Assembly: GCF_050908995.1 (NCBI RefSeq)
Contig: NC_135119.1
Location: forward strand, 17,546,001 to 17,610,000
Direction: 5' to 3'
DNA from: Andrena cerasifolii
Taxonomy: Eukaryota > Arthropoda > Insecta > Hymenoptera > Andrenidae
Length of the DNA: 64,000 nucleotides
Part shown: in pieces, positions 12,668 to 24,100 of the stretch
Position numbering within the stretch: position 1 is the first letter of the stretch
Layout: the number at the start of each line of letters is the position of its first letter
Program-made: the position numbers and the translations under genes
The notes under the pieces: model-generated
What the model was told of the DNA's origin: nothing
The model's database searches: none
What the model saw: the letters and a program-made list of their open reading frames with translations, nothing else

Positions 12668-13218
12668 CAACACGAGAAGTTTAGGCAACACGGCAATTCA
12701 GAAAATTATGCAACTTTGTGTGCAAGTAGAGTAGTTCATGCGTAAGACGAACCTATTTTTTGTTGGTACCATAGTGCTGTTATAGGGGGTGAAATCACCC
12801 TTTGAATAAAATGCAGAATTTTCTTTTTCGTGAAATATATCGAGAAGGGTGGGAGATATTGGAAAAGAGTTTAAAACAAAAGTTACATTTTTTTATATCC
12901 ACAAAACTGCGCAAAAGTAATTATCGAATTAGGGATTGGGGGTAACTTGAAAAGTATGGATTGTTTTGACAATTATTTCTACGCAGTGTTGTAGATTACA
13001 GAAAGAAGCAACTTTTGTTTATACTTTCTTCCATATCTCTCACCGTTCTCGAGATATTCCACGAAAAATAAAACTCTGCATTTTTTCAAGGGGTGAGTTC
13101 ACCACCCAAACCCGCACTATAGCACCCACAAAAATAGGTTTGTGTTACGCACGAACTACTCTACTTGCACAAAAAGTTGCATAATTTTCTGAATTTCCGG
13201 GTTGCCTAACTTCCCTTG
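12668..13218. mobile_element. Foldback MITE of the CTNAG group (CAAGGGAAGTTAGGCAAC family)
   Basis: The right end reads GTTGCCTAACTTCCCTTG followed by TAAG. The left end (from about 12668) is a degraded version, AGAAGTTTAGGCAACACGG. The arms pair over long distances: AGAAAATTATGCAACTTT and GCAAGTAGAGTAGTTC on the left match their reverse complements on the right (13145-13195). Further inside, the halves share CTTTTGTTT and a GGGGTGA motif. The right flank fits the C-TNA-G target rule. The left target duplication is no longer legible. No open frame of transposase type. Confidence 0.75.
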
Positions 13219-13829
13219 TAAGTTGAATAAAATATGCTTATTACCCCTCCGCGCACCAGGTGAATAATAGTCACGCTCTGAATCATGTAAGACTCATTTT
13301 ATCCTGAATATTATCCATTTACAAATATATCATTTGAATAAAAATTACAACTTCAACTCCATCTACTCGAAAAGCCATACCGCATGCGTATGTTTAAAAA
13401 AAAAACAGAAGCAGTTTTCAAACCGCTGGGGCTTAGTATACCCTACATGGTTCACGGGAGCTTAAACGTGAGGTGAAAAATGAATACGTCAAAGTTAGAA
13501 GGTAACGCATTATATTCACAAGTTTCAGGCGCAGAGGATAAAGGTAAAGGTTTTGCGACGTGTTTTGGGACGAACGTAAAAACTTTCAACATAAATTTCT
13601 TCGGTGCAGTGGGCACATAAGTATTCAAATAATGAAAATGCTTAGCTTTTTTGCTCGTACAACATTTTAATCTTGAAGTATATAAATACAACGTTCCGAA
13701 GCTGGGAGGCAAGATGTAGAAAAAAATCACGAAACTATTTAGACACCCCTTATTTAATATTGACTGACCCGTTACCCGGTTACAACCGGGAATTATTTCT
13801 GATGTTTCCAAAATAAAAGAGCCTTAACA

Positions 13830-13975
13830 AAAAACATAAATAGCCTATAATCTAATCTAGGACGTGTGTAATGTTTATTCAAAATTTCATTGAAATCCGT
13901 TCAGCCGTTTAGGCGTGAAAGAAGGACAAACAAACAGGCAACGTTTCACATTTACATATTAGAAAGGATAAGTAA
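13830..13975 (+). mobile_element. 3' end of a non-LTR retrotransposon or SINE
   Basis: The block AATTTCATTGAAATCCGTTC, then AGCCGTTTAGGCGTGAAAGA, then ACAAACAAACAGGC and a terminal ATTAGAAAGGAT is the arrangement typical of RTE-type LINE/SINE tails in many invertebrates (family knowledge). Only the tail is identifiable. Any upstream part between 13400 and 13830 is too diverged for me to assign. Confidence 0.55.
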
Positions 13976-14197
13976 GTAAAGTTTACAGTATGTAAACAAC
14001 AACCTGATGCAAATATTTAAATAAATCACCAGCTAACTATCACTGAAAATCCATAAATTTGTATTGTTTGCGTCGGCCTGTGATACAGTAAATCGTACCA
14101 ATTTCACATATCTAGTGCACGGATGGATTTACATAAATAAGTTTACACTCAATAGGGCACGTAGCAGACTATTCAATTTTTAACTATATACCTAGGA

Positions 14198-14412
14198 CAG
14201 GGTTTCCCAAACTATGTTCCGCGGAACACTAGTGTTCCGCTGAACCTGAATAGGTGTTCCGCGACAATTTGGAAAGGTTTTTTACACTGCAACAGTTTTA
14301 AAGATCTTCTACTAAGTAGGGACCTATCAACCTAAAAAATAAGCTAAGTGTTTCGTTTAAAATTTCCGGGTTTGCGAAGTGTTCCATTGCAGAAAAAGTT
14401 TGGGAAACCCTG
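14198..14412. mobile_element. hAT MITE with perfect 8-bp target-site duplication
   Basis: The termini are CAGGGTTTCCCAAACT and AGTTTGGGAAACCCTG read from the other end (AAAAGTTTGGGAAACCCTG on the + strand), essentially perfect over 15 bases. ACCTAGGA stands on both sides (14190-14197 and 14413-14420). The 215-bp interior holds an apparent tandem/inverted GTTCCGCGGAACACTAGTG motif near the left end and no coding frame. CAGGG plus 8-bp duplication is diagnostic of the hAT superfamily. Confidence 0.93.
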
Positions 14413-14420
14413 ACCTAGGA

Positions 14421-14947
14421 GAATTGGAAGCTGCCACAGTAGCCAGCCAGCCAGCCAGCGAAATCGAATGTTATGATATAAATGGGGAAAAGAGTCAATC
14501 TAAACGATTTCTCGGCGAGAAACTCACACCAACGCTTATCGAGCACGCTAGAAGTGTTCACAGAGCTTTTAACTGGCTACCATTTCTGTGGAAATTGGTT
14601 TAAAACAACAGCATGAGCTATGAACTCTAACTTTCTTTCTGTCAGAAGTGCACATGCACGAATAACTTAGAGCAAATGTGCTTTAATTAGAATACTCAGA
14701 TCTGTGACGTTCGTTTTTTAATTAGATTGAGTACAAAAAGATGAAAAGTCAAGGACTTTTCTCACAAAGAGGAAAAAGAAACTCAGCTTAAAAATATACA
14801 GTTCATCCCTTGATTTGTCAAAAAATGCAATATTGTGAGCAAATGATGTACTATCCGCATATGTACTTTGCAGAACTGTTCGCAAAGAAATACTGCACGT
14901 GCTAGAAGCTAGCCCATAAATTTATACTGTAAATGGGTCATTCTTTC
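14421..14947. other. Gene-free stretch with a short CCAG repeat
   Basis: A (CCAG)n tract lies at about 14442-14458. Otherwise nothing recognised. An open frame from 14379 starts inside the hAT MITE and is treated as chance. Confidence 0.4.
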
Positions 14948-14950
14948 TCA

Positions 14951-15385
14951 CAAGGGAAGATCCCGAATCCGAAAATTCAAAAAATTCTAAAACTTTGTGA
15001 ATATGTAGGGGATTTTCTCCTGATTACAACGCAATTTTTATTTGCTGCCCAAATTCACTCGAAGGGCGTGAAATTAACCCCTAAAAATTCGGCTATTTTT
15101 CGATTTTGTCTTATAACTTGCGAACTGTAAGAGATAGAAAAAAAGTTTCACGACAAAAGTTACTTCTTTTAATTAGATCTAGCATTTGGTGAAAAAAAAA
15201 TATTTTACAGTTCACGATTTATAACACAAAATCAGAAAATAACCGGATTTCCAGGGGTCAATTCTACCCCCTTAAAAGTGAATTTGGGCAGGAAACAAAA
15301 ATTACGTTGTAATCAGGAGGAAGTCCCCTACGTATTCACAAAGTTTCAGAATTTTTTGAATTTTCCGGTTCGGGATCTTCCCTTG
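14951..15385. mobile_element. PIF/Harbinger-like MITE (CAAGGGAAGATCC family), full copy 2
   Basis: This is a complete 435-bp element with CAAGGGAAGATCCCGAA at the left and TTCGGGATCTTCCCTTG at the right. Flanks are TCA on both sides (14948-14950 and 15386-15388), within C-TCA-G. The interior is a long palindrome shared with copies at 5007 and 50208. A 3-bp duplication centred on CTNAG resembles the known CTTAG core of PIF target sites, hence the superfamily call. No coding capacity. Confidence 0.88.
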
Positions 15386-15388
15386 TCA

Positions 15389-15977
15389 GTGACTGGAAGC
15401 ATTATTCCCCAAACGGTATGAAAGTTCGTTGCATAAGAATAGTTTTAGTGAACTTAGTTATTGTTGGCAAAAAGTCATCTTTTACTGCGTATGCACTATC
15501 TCCAACCAACAGTCACAATTTCAATCTATACACTTTTGTCAGCTTTTGAATCCCGTTTGCTTTTCGTTAACGTAAAAGCTACCACTTTTGCCGTTGCGCA
15601 ACTTAGATACACAATTTTTGACGCGGCCCATATTTTGAAGCGATTTCCCCTTAAGTGAACCTGGCTACATACTTCCAAATTCGAACTGACTGAACTAGGA
15701 TTGCCAACTTTTTCCGGGAAAGGATAGCAGGTACACTACGGCCAAATGTAATAGAGAATGTAGTACCTACGTACATTGTGAAAAAATATAGTAATTTTCA
15801 GAGGGAAGTGGTACAAAATAAAACTACGCCCAATAAACGACATCTTATTTTCTAAATGTATATTTTTTGTGCATTTTGCATTATTAATTAATTTGTTGTA
15901 TTTAAGAAATATGTCAAAGGTTTGGTTGCACTGAAAGTTCAAATTAACATATATGAGGGGCTCATGTTTTATGAGAG
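15389..15977. other. Gene-free AT-rich stretch
   Basis: Nothing recognised on either strand. Confidence 0.4.
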
Positions 15978-16312
15978 ACTAGCAAAATACCCCCGCGCTT
16001 CGCTTCGGGCCTAAGAGATATTAAGGACTCCATGAACACACATTGCACCCCTTTTCACCACCCCCTTAAGGGTTAATTAGGGCAAAATCCTGAAATTGGT
16101 TTTTAGGCATTTGTGTGGGTAATCTTTGTGAGTAAGAGCCAAGTTGATATCTAATCGGGCTTAAGACATATTAGGGAGTCCGAGAAAATATATTCTACCC
16201 CTTTTCACCCCCTTGGGGATGAAATTTCCAAAAATCTTTCCTTAGTGGTTGCCTACGTCATGAAAACAATGTACCTCCCAAATTTCACGTTGCTAGGTTA
16301 AACGGTTTGACC
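15978..16312 (+). mobile_element. Retroposon-like dispersed repeat, family B, copy 1
   Basis: It begins ACTAGCAAAATACCCCCGCG with a CTTCGCTTCGGG motif, a common start of invertebrate retroposed repeats. It continues through AAGGGTTAATTAGGGCAAAA, GTTGCCTACGTCATGAAAAC and CTAGGTTAAACGG. The reverse complement of 53584-54074 carries the same landmarks in the same order. It stops abruptly at the fold centre of a half foldback element. Class (LINE, SINE or other) is not certain. Confidence 0.6.
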
Positions 16313-16616
16313 CGATTATCTAAAAAATCATTGGAGGCGCGAAAAAATTATATACACAGTAATTGTAGAAAATTGAACGCTCTTTTAATATTATTTGAAC
16401 AAAATTTCGATAGGGCTTACCATTTTTGAGAAATTCCTTAAATCCAAACTATTGATGAATTCTAAACTTTAGAGCCTGGTCGGCACCCTTTCCTTTTGTC
16501 TGATTACAATGAACTTTTTCAGAGACTATTTTTTTATCAAATAGCAACGTTCTAGGGGATGAGAGCAAAGAAATACAACAACAAAAAATTCGACGCGTAT
16601 AAATAAGGGCCACCCT
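16313..16616. mobile_element. Half copy (single arm) of the TAGGGTGG foldback element
   Basis: The sequence matches the right arm of the element at 2581-3443, from the apex (ATCTAAAAAAT) to the terminus AAATAAGGGCCACCCT. It also shows the arm without the nested insertion, proving that insertion's boundaries. The left arm is missing, and the sequence abuts retroposon family B directly at the former fold centre. No duplication flanks it. Confidence 0.8.
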
Positions 16617-18703
16617 CATCTACATGCATGATTCCCACCCCCGCCCCCCTCCATCCTTCAATAATGCTTCTCGAAGGGTACACGTGTTGAAAATTCAAGT
16701 GACCTCATCACCCGAGCCGATAATTCTGGACAATTCTGTTGCGACCATGGATCCTTATTATCAGGTATCAAAGAAGTTGTATATTATAGTAAAGTCATTA
16801 CCATATCCTCCCATGAAAATCGCTCTCAGAGTACCAGCGATACATCAATGAACTTCTGATCCTCGAGTATCGAAGGAACCATTCCTTTGCGCTGTATCAG
16901 TAGCGCGTTATCACCGGCAGAAACTTTTTCTTCACCGTCAAAGTGTCTTAAGCGTACTTACTTCGGCAAGGAGCACTCGCAAAGTGTCGGAAGCGACGTG
17001 ACATCGCGAGGCGCGACCATCAGAAAGTATCAAAAGTATTACGCTGTTATAAAGAGAAACGCTTCCCTTTTAGAATCTGCGAGGCACCGTCGCGGCATAG
17101 AAAGGGGCACTTGCTCGCGGGGGCGATAGAGGGCACCGATTATCGCGAGCGCAAATGTTTTTCGCTCGGGGATCTCGACGGTATCGCGATCCTACGGGTA
17201 ATGCGCTTCACAATGCATTCTTAATACCGTGGAGAACAGTCCATCCGTCACAAAGGGGGAAAGAAGTGCACACAGAAAAGCTCTTCCGACGAACTGTGAA
17301 AAGTACTATCGCCGTCCCGAGCAGAAGCATCCTCTTAGAAGCAGCCGAAATTGCTGCTGCCGTTACAAAGGGAATGGCTGGATCCGATGATCTAGAAGCG
17401 CCGTGCCATCGCGCGACGTCGAGGCCCCTTCATTTGCGAAATGAACGAAATGTTGCGCCGAGGCCGAACACACGGCCGTGCAAAATGTAATTGCCTTCGA
17501 AAAATTTTCTGGAAATATCACGGGGATTAAAGCTTCATGCCCGGGTGTGCGACGCCGTTGTAATCATTAAACACTCGAAAGCTGTACCGAGGGAAGCAAG
17601 AAACGTTCTTCGGATGGGAAATATGTTTGCTAACGTAAATGTAAATTTTATAACACCAAATAATGGCATCTTAACTGGTAATAATTCAAGTTGAGGAAAG
17701 TAGCAGTTCATTGTCTTATCAAGGAGCAACAACGCAGCGCAACTGTAAAGAGATACAGTTTTAATATTTTCATCGTGGCTTTTTCACAAGTGACAAAGCT
17801 AGCAAAGCTGGCTAGCAACTTATTTCTAACATACCATTCGCCACAATTTTGTATTTTTTTCAACCAACCTTATCTTCACCAACCGAATGCATCTGGACTC
17901 CCAATTGCGATAACCCAGACTTAACCCAATTGCGCAGCACTTAAGTCCCCCCGCGCGAAAGGGCCCTTAGACTTGCAGCGCTGGATTATTATACCGTGCA
18001 GAGAAATCGATCAATCTACGTGCAAAATAATCAATTCTATGCCATTCAGCGGATCAGGTTGCTGACGCATGAACGCGTTCTACGCGGAGATTGGTCGATC
18101 CTCCATTGGTTGGCTGTAGAACGGGAAACAACACTCGGCATAATCTGGCCTCCGCCATCCACCCCCGGCCCCCTTCCTCACGAAACACGCCAGTCAATCC
18201 GTTTCACCGCGATTTATGTGATAATCACGAACCACTGTCTAGAGCTATTCTCCGTGTCCCAGGTCCGGCAGGTCGTGGTCGTGTATGAAATTGTTCCCAG
18301 AGTACGTAACGGGGCGTCGGGGATATCCGGTTCCCGTTGCTGCACCGACATCTTCCTTGACAGCGTTGTCGCGTCGCGTGGTGTCAGTCTTCCACGCCAT
18401 ATCCCAGCAATATCGCGTTGTTTACGCGCGCACCACAGGCAGGGCGGCACAATGAACGGCGGTAGAAGTGGGTCACCGAGCGGCGGCGAGGCCGGTTTTT
18501 CAAGTCTCAACTGAAATTCAATCGAACATAAACACGCGAAAGGATATCGAGTAAATTGCGGTGGACTTCGCGACCGCATAAACGACGCGGACGGATGGAC
18601 TCACGGGACTCTTTCGCTACGCTTGCTCAGATGGCTGGCGATCAACGGTCGATCTCGTCGGAAGGCGATACGACGACGGTCAGGCGAGTAACGAAGGCGG
18701 AAC
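16617..18703. other. Gene-free stretch, mostly CpG-rich
   Basis: The part from about 16880 to 18700 is CpG-rich and shows several open frames of 60-172 codons on both strands. These overlap each other and show no recognisable domain, so I treat them as chance frames in GC-rich DNA. No splice-bounded exon is convincing. Confidence 0.4.
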
Positions 18704-18707
18704 TTAA

Positions 18708-18983
18708 CACCGTTCCTACCGGCACTTCACGTATACCTATTCCTACAGGGACCGGTCAAATGACCGGTCTTTAGCACAATTTATATTTTTTAAAATAGAA
18801 CGAAGATAATAGCCAATTTGACAGTATAAAAATATAGTTTCTTTTATTCAGAAGTATATCATGTACGTACGTATATTTGAGGAAAAGTCGTGAAGTTTAA
18901 AGGCGGTTCAATTAAGTTGTATATAGGAAATTCTAATCGAAATTTTGAAAACGGTCATTTGACCGGTCGCGGTGGGATTAGTG
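18708..18983. mobile_element. piggyBac-like MITE flanked by TTAA
   Basis: TTAA stands at both ends (18704-18707 and 18984-18987). The termini are CACCGTTCCTACCG and, inverted, CACTAATCCCACCG (11 of 14 matching). A second inner pair of repeats, GACCGGTCAAATGACCGGTC near 18750-18770 and CGGTCATTTGACCGGTC near 18953-18968, is itself palindromic. TTAA duplication with C-starting ends fits piggyBac. The element is 276 bp and has no coding frame. Confidence 0.82.
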
Positions 18984-18987
18984 TTAA

Positions 18988-19989
18988 TACAGTTCGAAGA
19001 TCTTGCCTCGTATCGCCGGGGGGAAAGTAAAACGATTCTGCTACGAGCAAGATCTTTGCAGAACATTCGCGATACCGGGGGCACGGTAATTCTTCGGCAT
19101 TGTGAGCGTATCGTTTGGAATTGTTGGGCTGGTTGCGTCAGAACAAACGTTCGAGCGAAGCTACCCCTACCCACTGTCATTGTTCAGCCAGCTCGTCTTC
19201 CTCCTGGCTGAAAATGACGTTAAAACGAGATCGAGCATCGTTTCTTGCAGTGGTTACAGGATAATGTGTCAGCGTATTGTCTGCTGCATCTATAGTGTTT
19301 TTTAAGTTCATGATGTTTGTTGAGTGAGCTTTAAATTGTTGGCAGGAAAGGAAGATACTTTGGATGGCCACAAACAGGCTGGTAGAATTTACTTTGGAAA
19401 TGAGAATGGCTCGGTGTTTACAGACTCCGAAATCCTCATACGAGTTGGGACGTTGAAGTGGAGACCTCTCGAATCACGTCAAAGAATATAACAAAGACCT
19501 TAAATCGCTCGGAATACTTTTCGAGTGTTGAAAATTGTAAAAGTTTGGATGGCTCTTAGAAGTTTCGACAAGTTAAGAAAGTCTCGATGGCTTTCAACAA
19601 TCTTGACATGTATTTTTCGTCTTCAACAGTGCAGGCAGATATTCAAAGTTGGAATTAGAATTAGAATACTCTCCATTGCCAACTTGACATGCATTGAAAC
19701 TCGAACAAAGTACATAGTCACGACTCATCAAAACTTTCAAAATCTACTGTTGCAGTAAGCTTCGAAGTACCTAATGGAAAACAGAAATCTGATTACATTA
19801 AACATACACCTTTCAGATACATGTCGAACGCCCTCGTTCAGTTGCCTCGAATAAAGTTCCCCCAAGGGCAAGCTACCCCCGTTGACCGCGAATTTAAAAT
19901 CTCGCCCGTCGCGGAAACAGCCACCCCCTGGTATCTGCCGGGTGGCTGAAAATCAGGGCAGGTAGAGAGAACATCCGAACGACGATGTA
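18988..19989. other. Gene-free stretch upstream of the CpG-rich promoter-like block
   Basis: No exon or repeat recognised. Mixed composition; it becomes GC-rich near 19860. Confidence 0.4.
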
Positions 19990-21048
19990 GCTGGAACGTG
20001 GTGGTCGTCAACGGTGCCGTGGCACACGTCCCATAGACCGCATTCCGACAATTTCACGTTCCGTACGCGGTGACACAGTATATTGACTGAGGGTGGATTG
20101 TGCGCCCGCCGACTGATTTGCCGCGACTGCGCGAATCTGAGCTGGAGCTTGCAGCCTCCACATACCCACTGGCCCGGTTGGTATCGCGTACGTACTGTAC
20201 CCTCGTGGCTCGTTCCGTACCCTTAACCGTGCCCGTGGCGCACACCGTGCTCGCCCCGCGTACGATCCAGCCGCCGCGCCGTCGACGCCGACGCTGACGC
20301 CGACGCCGACTCCGACGCCGACGCTCGGCGACGCTGCCGCCGCGTCGGGCACTCACGCTGCCGCTCCACTAGCCCGCCCGCCGCCTCCTCACCCTCTCCG
20401 TCCGTTCTTTCCACTTTCTCTCCGTTCGGCCACCACCACAGCCACCCACACGGTCTCGCGAGCCCCGCTGCGCGAAGTATAACCCGCGACAAAAACACGT
20501 CGATGACAGGCGCCGCGCGGAACGTACCGGCACCTCAGTACCTGCCCGCTACGAGACGACGACGTGCCGCGTTATAGAGAGGGTACGGCCGGAAACTGAA
20601 AGTCTCGGTACCTCGAGGCCGCGGCATATACGAGCAGTGGACCCAGCAGAGAGGAAGCAAAAAGAGTCGTACCGAGTTTCGAAGTGTGAAGACGGAAGAC
20701 AGTGCCGGAAGATTGCCACGTGTTACTCGTTGTCGCTTCCTCTGGTCCACGTCTCTCCGTGTCACTGTGCTTTTTCCCATCCCTCAGTCGTGTGTCAGTA
20801 GTGCATGATTTTTGCTCTCTGTTTCCCTCGGCTGCCAGTGATCGTTCCCGGTGAGCACCCTGGGGAATAACAAGGGACGGTGTCAGTGAACGGAACATCG
20901 TCCGTTGTGTGTGTGTGTTAAACGGTTCGTGAACCCGTGGCGCGTTAAACGATTACGGTGTTTCGTGGTTGAACCGCCACGTCGGCCCGACGCAAGCCGG
21001 CCACCCTGCTCCATTGGAACGTGTTGTCTATGTGATGAAAGTGGTTTA
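19990..21048 (+). promoter_or_regulatory. CpG-rich promoter/5' leader-like block
   Basis: This is the most GC-rich kilobase of the window. It contains an interrupted GACGCC hexamer tract (about 20282-20340), then several copies of the insect initiator-like TCAGT: 20784-20788, 20795-20799 and another near 20867. It leads directly to a short open frame with a splice donor at 21100/21101. I infer transcription toward the + strand with start sites near 20.78-20.87 kb and an untranslated leader up to 21048. The direction and exact start are inferences. No TATA box is evident. Confidence 0.4.
20282..20340. repeat. Interrupted GACGCC hexamer tract
   Basis: About nine GACGCC/GACGCT/GACTCC units in a row sit inside the CpG-rich block. 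Read on the - strand the tract would give an artificial Gly-Val repeat. I take it as low-complexity promoter or leader sequence. Confidence 0.7.
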
Positions 21049-21100
21049 ATGGTTGATCCGCTAAAACTCTTCTGGGTTATTACCAACAGCACCTACTTAG
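21049..21100 (+). CDS. Candidate first coding exon, possibly of an N-cadherin-type (CadN) gene
   Basis: ATG at 21049 opens 17 codons, MVDPLKLFWVITNSTYL, plus one base. It then reaches TTAG|GTATGC, a usable splice donor, and a stop (TAG) follows at once if it is not spliced. The hydrophobic stretch LFWVI could be part of a short signal segment but is brief. The NSTYL ending and a phase-1 junction, where a G-starting codon such as Val would follow, agree with my recollection of NSTYLV in insect neural cadherin. This is memory, not a search. N-cadherin is a calcium-dependent adhesion protein of neurons. The frame stays open upstream to 20905, so the true start could be earlier, and the ATG context is not strong. 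The exon sits just after the promoter-like block and before more than 40 kb with no other exon, as expected of genes with giant first introns. Confidence 0.35.
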
Positions 21101-24100
21101 GTATGCGCTAGTTTATTTCCCCGCGTTTGTTGTTCTGTTGTTTCCCCGCGCGACCACGCGTGATGATTTCCTGAGAGGAGGAGTTAGAGGGAGGATACGG
21201 TGCCGCGTAAATCTCTGTGTGGAAAAAAAAGAACGACTCCGTCGGGGGCTGTTCGGCAGGTCGTTGAGCTTCCGTGTCACGAACTGGAGACGCGTTCGAT
21301 CTTGAGGATATTCGATGAGTCCCCAGCTATCCCGGGGCTTCTCGAGTCAGCCGGGGGGATCGCGTCGCAATTAATCAGCCGGCTTCCAGCGATTTCGCGA
21401 CTGTTTATCGCGGACTCGTTCGCGGCAAACAACTTCCAACAGGTGACGAAACGGTGAACGCAGCGAGTGTAGCTTCTGTTGCAAGTGCATTCGCGAGCAT
21501 CCTTGCTGTGAAAGTTCTCAGGGTCAGCCGAGTGCTGCCCTAAACTTTTCTGGACTAGTTCCTTTGTCCGCGAGCCTCCCCGAAACAATGGGTCTCGCGC
21601 ACACGGGGTACTCCCTGAAAAACGAACCACCCTCGCAACCAGTGTTATCCCGGGCTCGATTCAGTTTCCAAAAAGAAGAGGGGTCGGGCTGGGAGGCCTA
21701 CGAGGATCGCAGGTGACGAAAACACAATAGGTTGCAAGTGGAAAAATTGATGAAGTGTCGGTGAAACGTCCTCCATCGAGGAGCGATCAAATTCTCGTTA
21801 CGCCGTTTCTATGCCGAGAACTGGGCATTCGACGAACGTTGCTCTGTACAAGCGAAATCCTGTAGTTTCCGCGTGTGGCATCGATCGAGGTCGGCGTTAT
21901 TTTCAAAGGACACAATGTGTACATTGTACGCGTACAACGGTACCCCCGGCCAGGCTCCAGTGTACGGGCACAATTGGGATATCGTTCCATTCAACCGACG
22001 GAAAATCAATTCGGCTTAGTAATTACGAGGCGAAGATATTGACATCGTCGTTGAGTTTGCATCGAGCTCCCTCCCCCGCCCCCTCTGTTGTGTGACGTTT
22101 GTTTTCGGGGTGTTTTGTTCAGTGGCGGCGGAAGTTGACTCGACTTGGCGGCGAATATGGCCAGCGGGTTTCAAGCCAGCCGAAGCACACAATTCGGATG
22201 CCGGATTTTCGGAGGTGAAAATTCACGGTGGGGGCGACGAAACGAGATGCTCAGCTGGCAGCCGCTATTTGACGCGGATTTGCTCGAGCACTGGGATGAA
22301 CGGGGATTGCAAGATTTAATTTGACAGCGCGACGATAAAAGTGCGCCTCCCTTAAGCGTGATGTGCCACGGGCTCAGCTTATCGCAGCGACTGCGAGCGG
22401 AATGCGTCCTGCTTAAGCAAATCGAGTGTGCCTCTCGTTTAGAAACGCCCGAATCTGTGGCAGCGTACGTCCGTATTTTGCTTGAAGAAAGCTGAGGCTT
22501 GAATTGTTCGATGTTTTAACGCATCCCGTGTCAAGCCAGCCTCCGCCGGCCCGCGATATTCGTCCGGGGGGTGAAATTTTCATTTGAGGGGGAAAGGTAT
22601 TTCTCAATTCAGTGTCGTGCAACTACTTTTTTTCTGTAATTGAATATCGCAGTCTAGTTTTCTCGTTCAACCAAGAATCTGAATTTTACTGTGGCAGGAA
22701 TCTAACTTTGCTTCGCGTGAAACATTTTAAAGGGAGAGTGTTTGAAAGGGAAAGGAATATGTGGTTAGATGTGGGTGTACATGTATGTTTTCTATCTTAT
22801 TTTATTGGGGTTGATAGGAAAGCGAGTTACGTAAGGTGTTAATTTATAAAAATTTCAATGCATGTTTTAAAGATTTGAACGACTTTTATTGCTTACTATG
22901 AAATAATGGAAGCCCCGTAGCTTGGAAGGTCAGAATTATAATCATTCTACTGAGGAATTGTCGCGGAATGGGTGGAAGAATTTGTTTTATTCGACGAATT
23001 GAACGTTTTATAACTGAGAAGGTACTTACGTGAGAGTGAGAACGTTGGGAATATGAGAAATCAGAGAGGAAAAGAAATGTGAACTTTCATTACAACAACG
23101 TTTTATGTTACTTTTATCGCATGATAGCAAAGTTTATATATACACGTGCACAGTAATTGTGGAACAATAATATTCGTATTTCGTTCGGTGGTGTGTTTTG
23201 TCGATGAACTGTGATATATTTATTTTTAATAAAATTGTCATCGAGATAGTTTACTGGGAGAAAAAAATGATTAAAGTTGTCTGCTACTTGAATTTCATAA
23301 AACGAAACACTATTCGCTGGCAATTCACGTGATTCCGATTTAGATCTATGGAGGAGTACCTTATTAATTTCTATGTTTCATTCGTTTCCACTGATAAAGT
23401 TATTTTTTATAGTAGGTACATGTCTCTTAAAATGAAATTTAAGTACTTAAAGCGGAGATTCTGTTAAGTGTGAGTTCTATTAGTGACTAAACACATTTGA
23501 TTGCTAATATTTGTATGAAATTAGGAGGAGAACTAGTTTGTTTTTAGACAGGGTACAACGAGCTGCTATCAATGTGATAAAATGAGCTAATTTAATCGCT
23601 GGTAACTTCCTATAATAACATACACTCTTGAATTACACTAATTACAGTGTCATAAATTCTTGCTTTATATTGGATATACCTTTTAAGGGCTTGGCTGTAA
23701 TTATTTTTCTGGAACACCATTTTGGAAAACTTGAATTAATGCGGTATTTTGGCAAACAACGGATTTAATCGTTAGTAGTTTTCTGTAATTAGTTTTTCAC
23801 AAAGTGTGCTGCTTTAATCATTGGTGTTTCAGTTGATTAATTAATAGAGGTGTATCTAACATATAAATTCACTATCAATTGAATTTTCCAAGTGAGGTGA
23901 AGGAGTAGTCGATCCCTTTACGATTTAATTTGAACAATATTTTTCAGTTAACACATTCGATATAGATACCAATAAATATAATACTTGTAATAAATACTTG
24001 CAAATTAATACTTGTGTCCAAACATAGTAAAGGTCCTATGATTTAGGAAAAACAATGTTAGTCGCTATTTAAATAGTAAGCAGTTAAATTATGAGATTCT

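Noticed and set aside
17996..18514. 172-codon open frame on +
   Set aside because: In a CpG-rich block with competing frames on both strands; no domain or splice-bounded structure.
20008..20352. Gly-Val repeat protein on -
   Set aside because: Translation of the GACGCC hexamer tract in a promoter-like block; no independent support.
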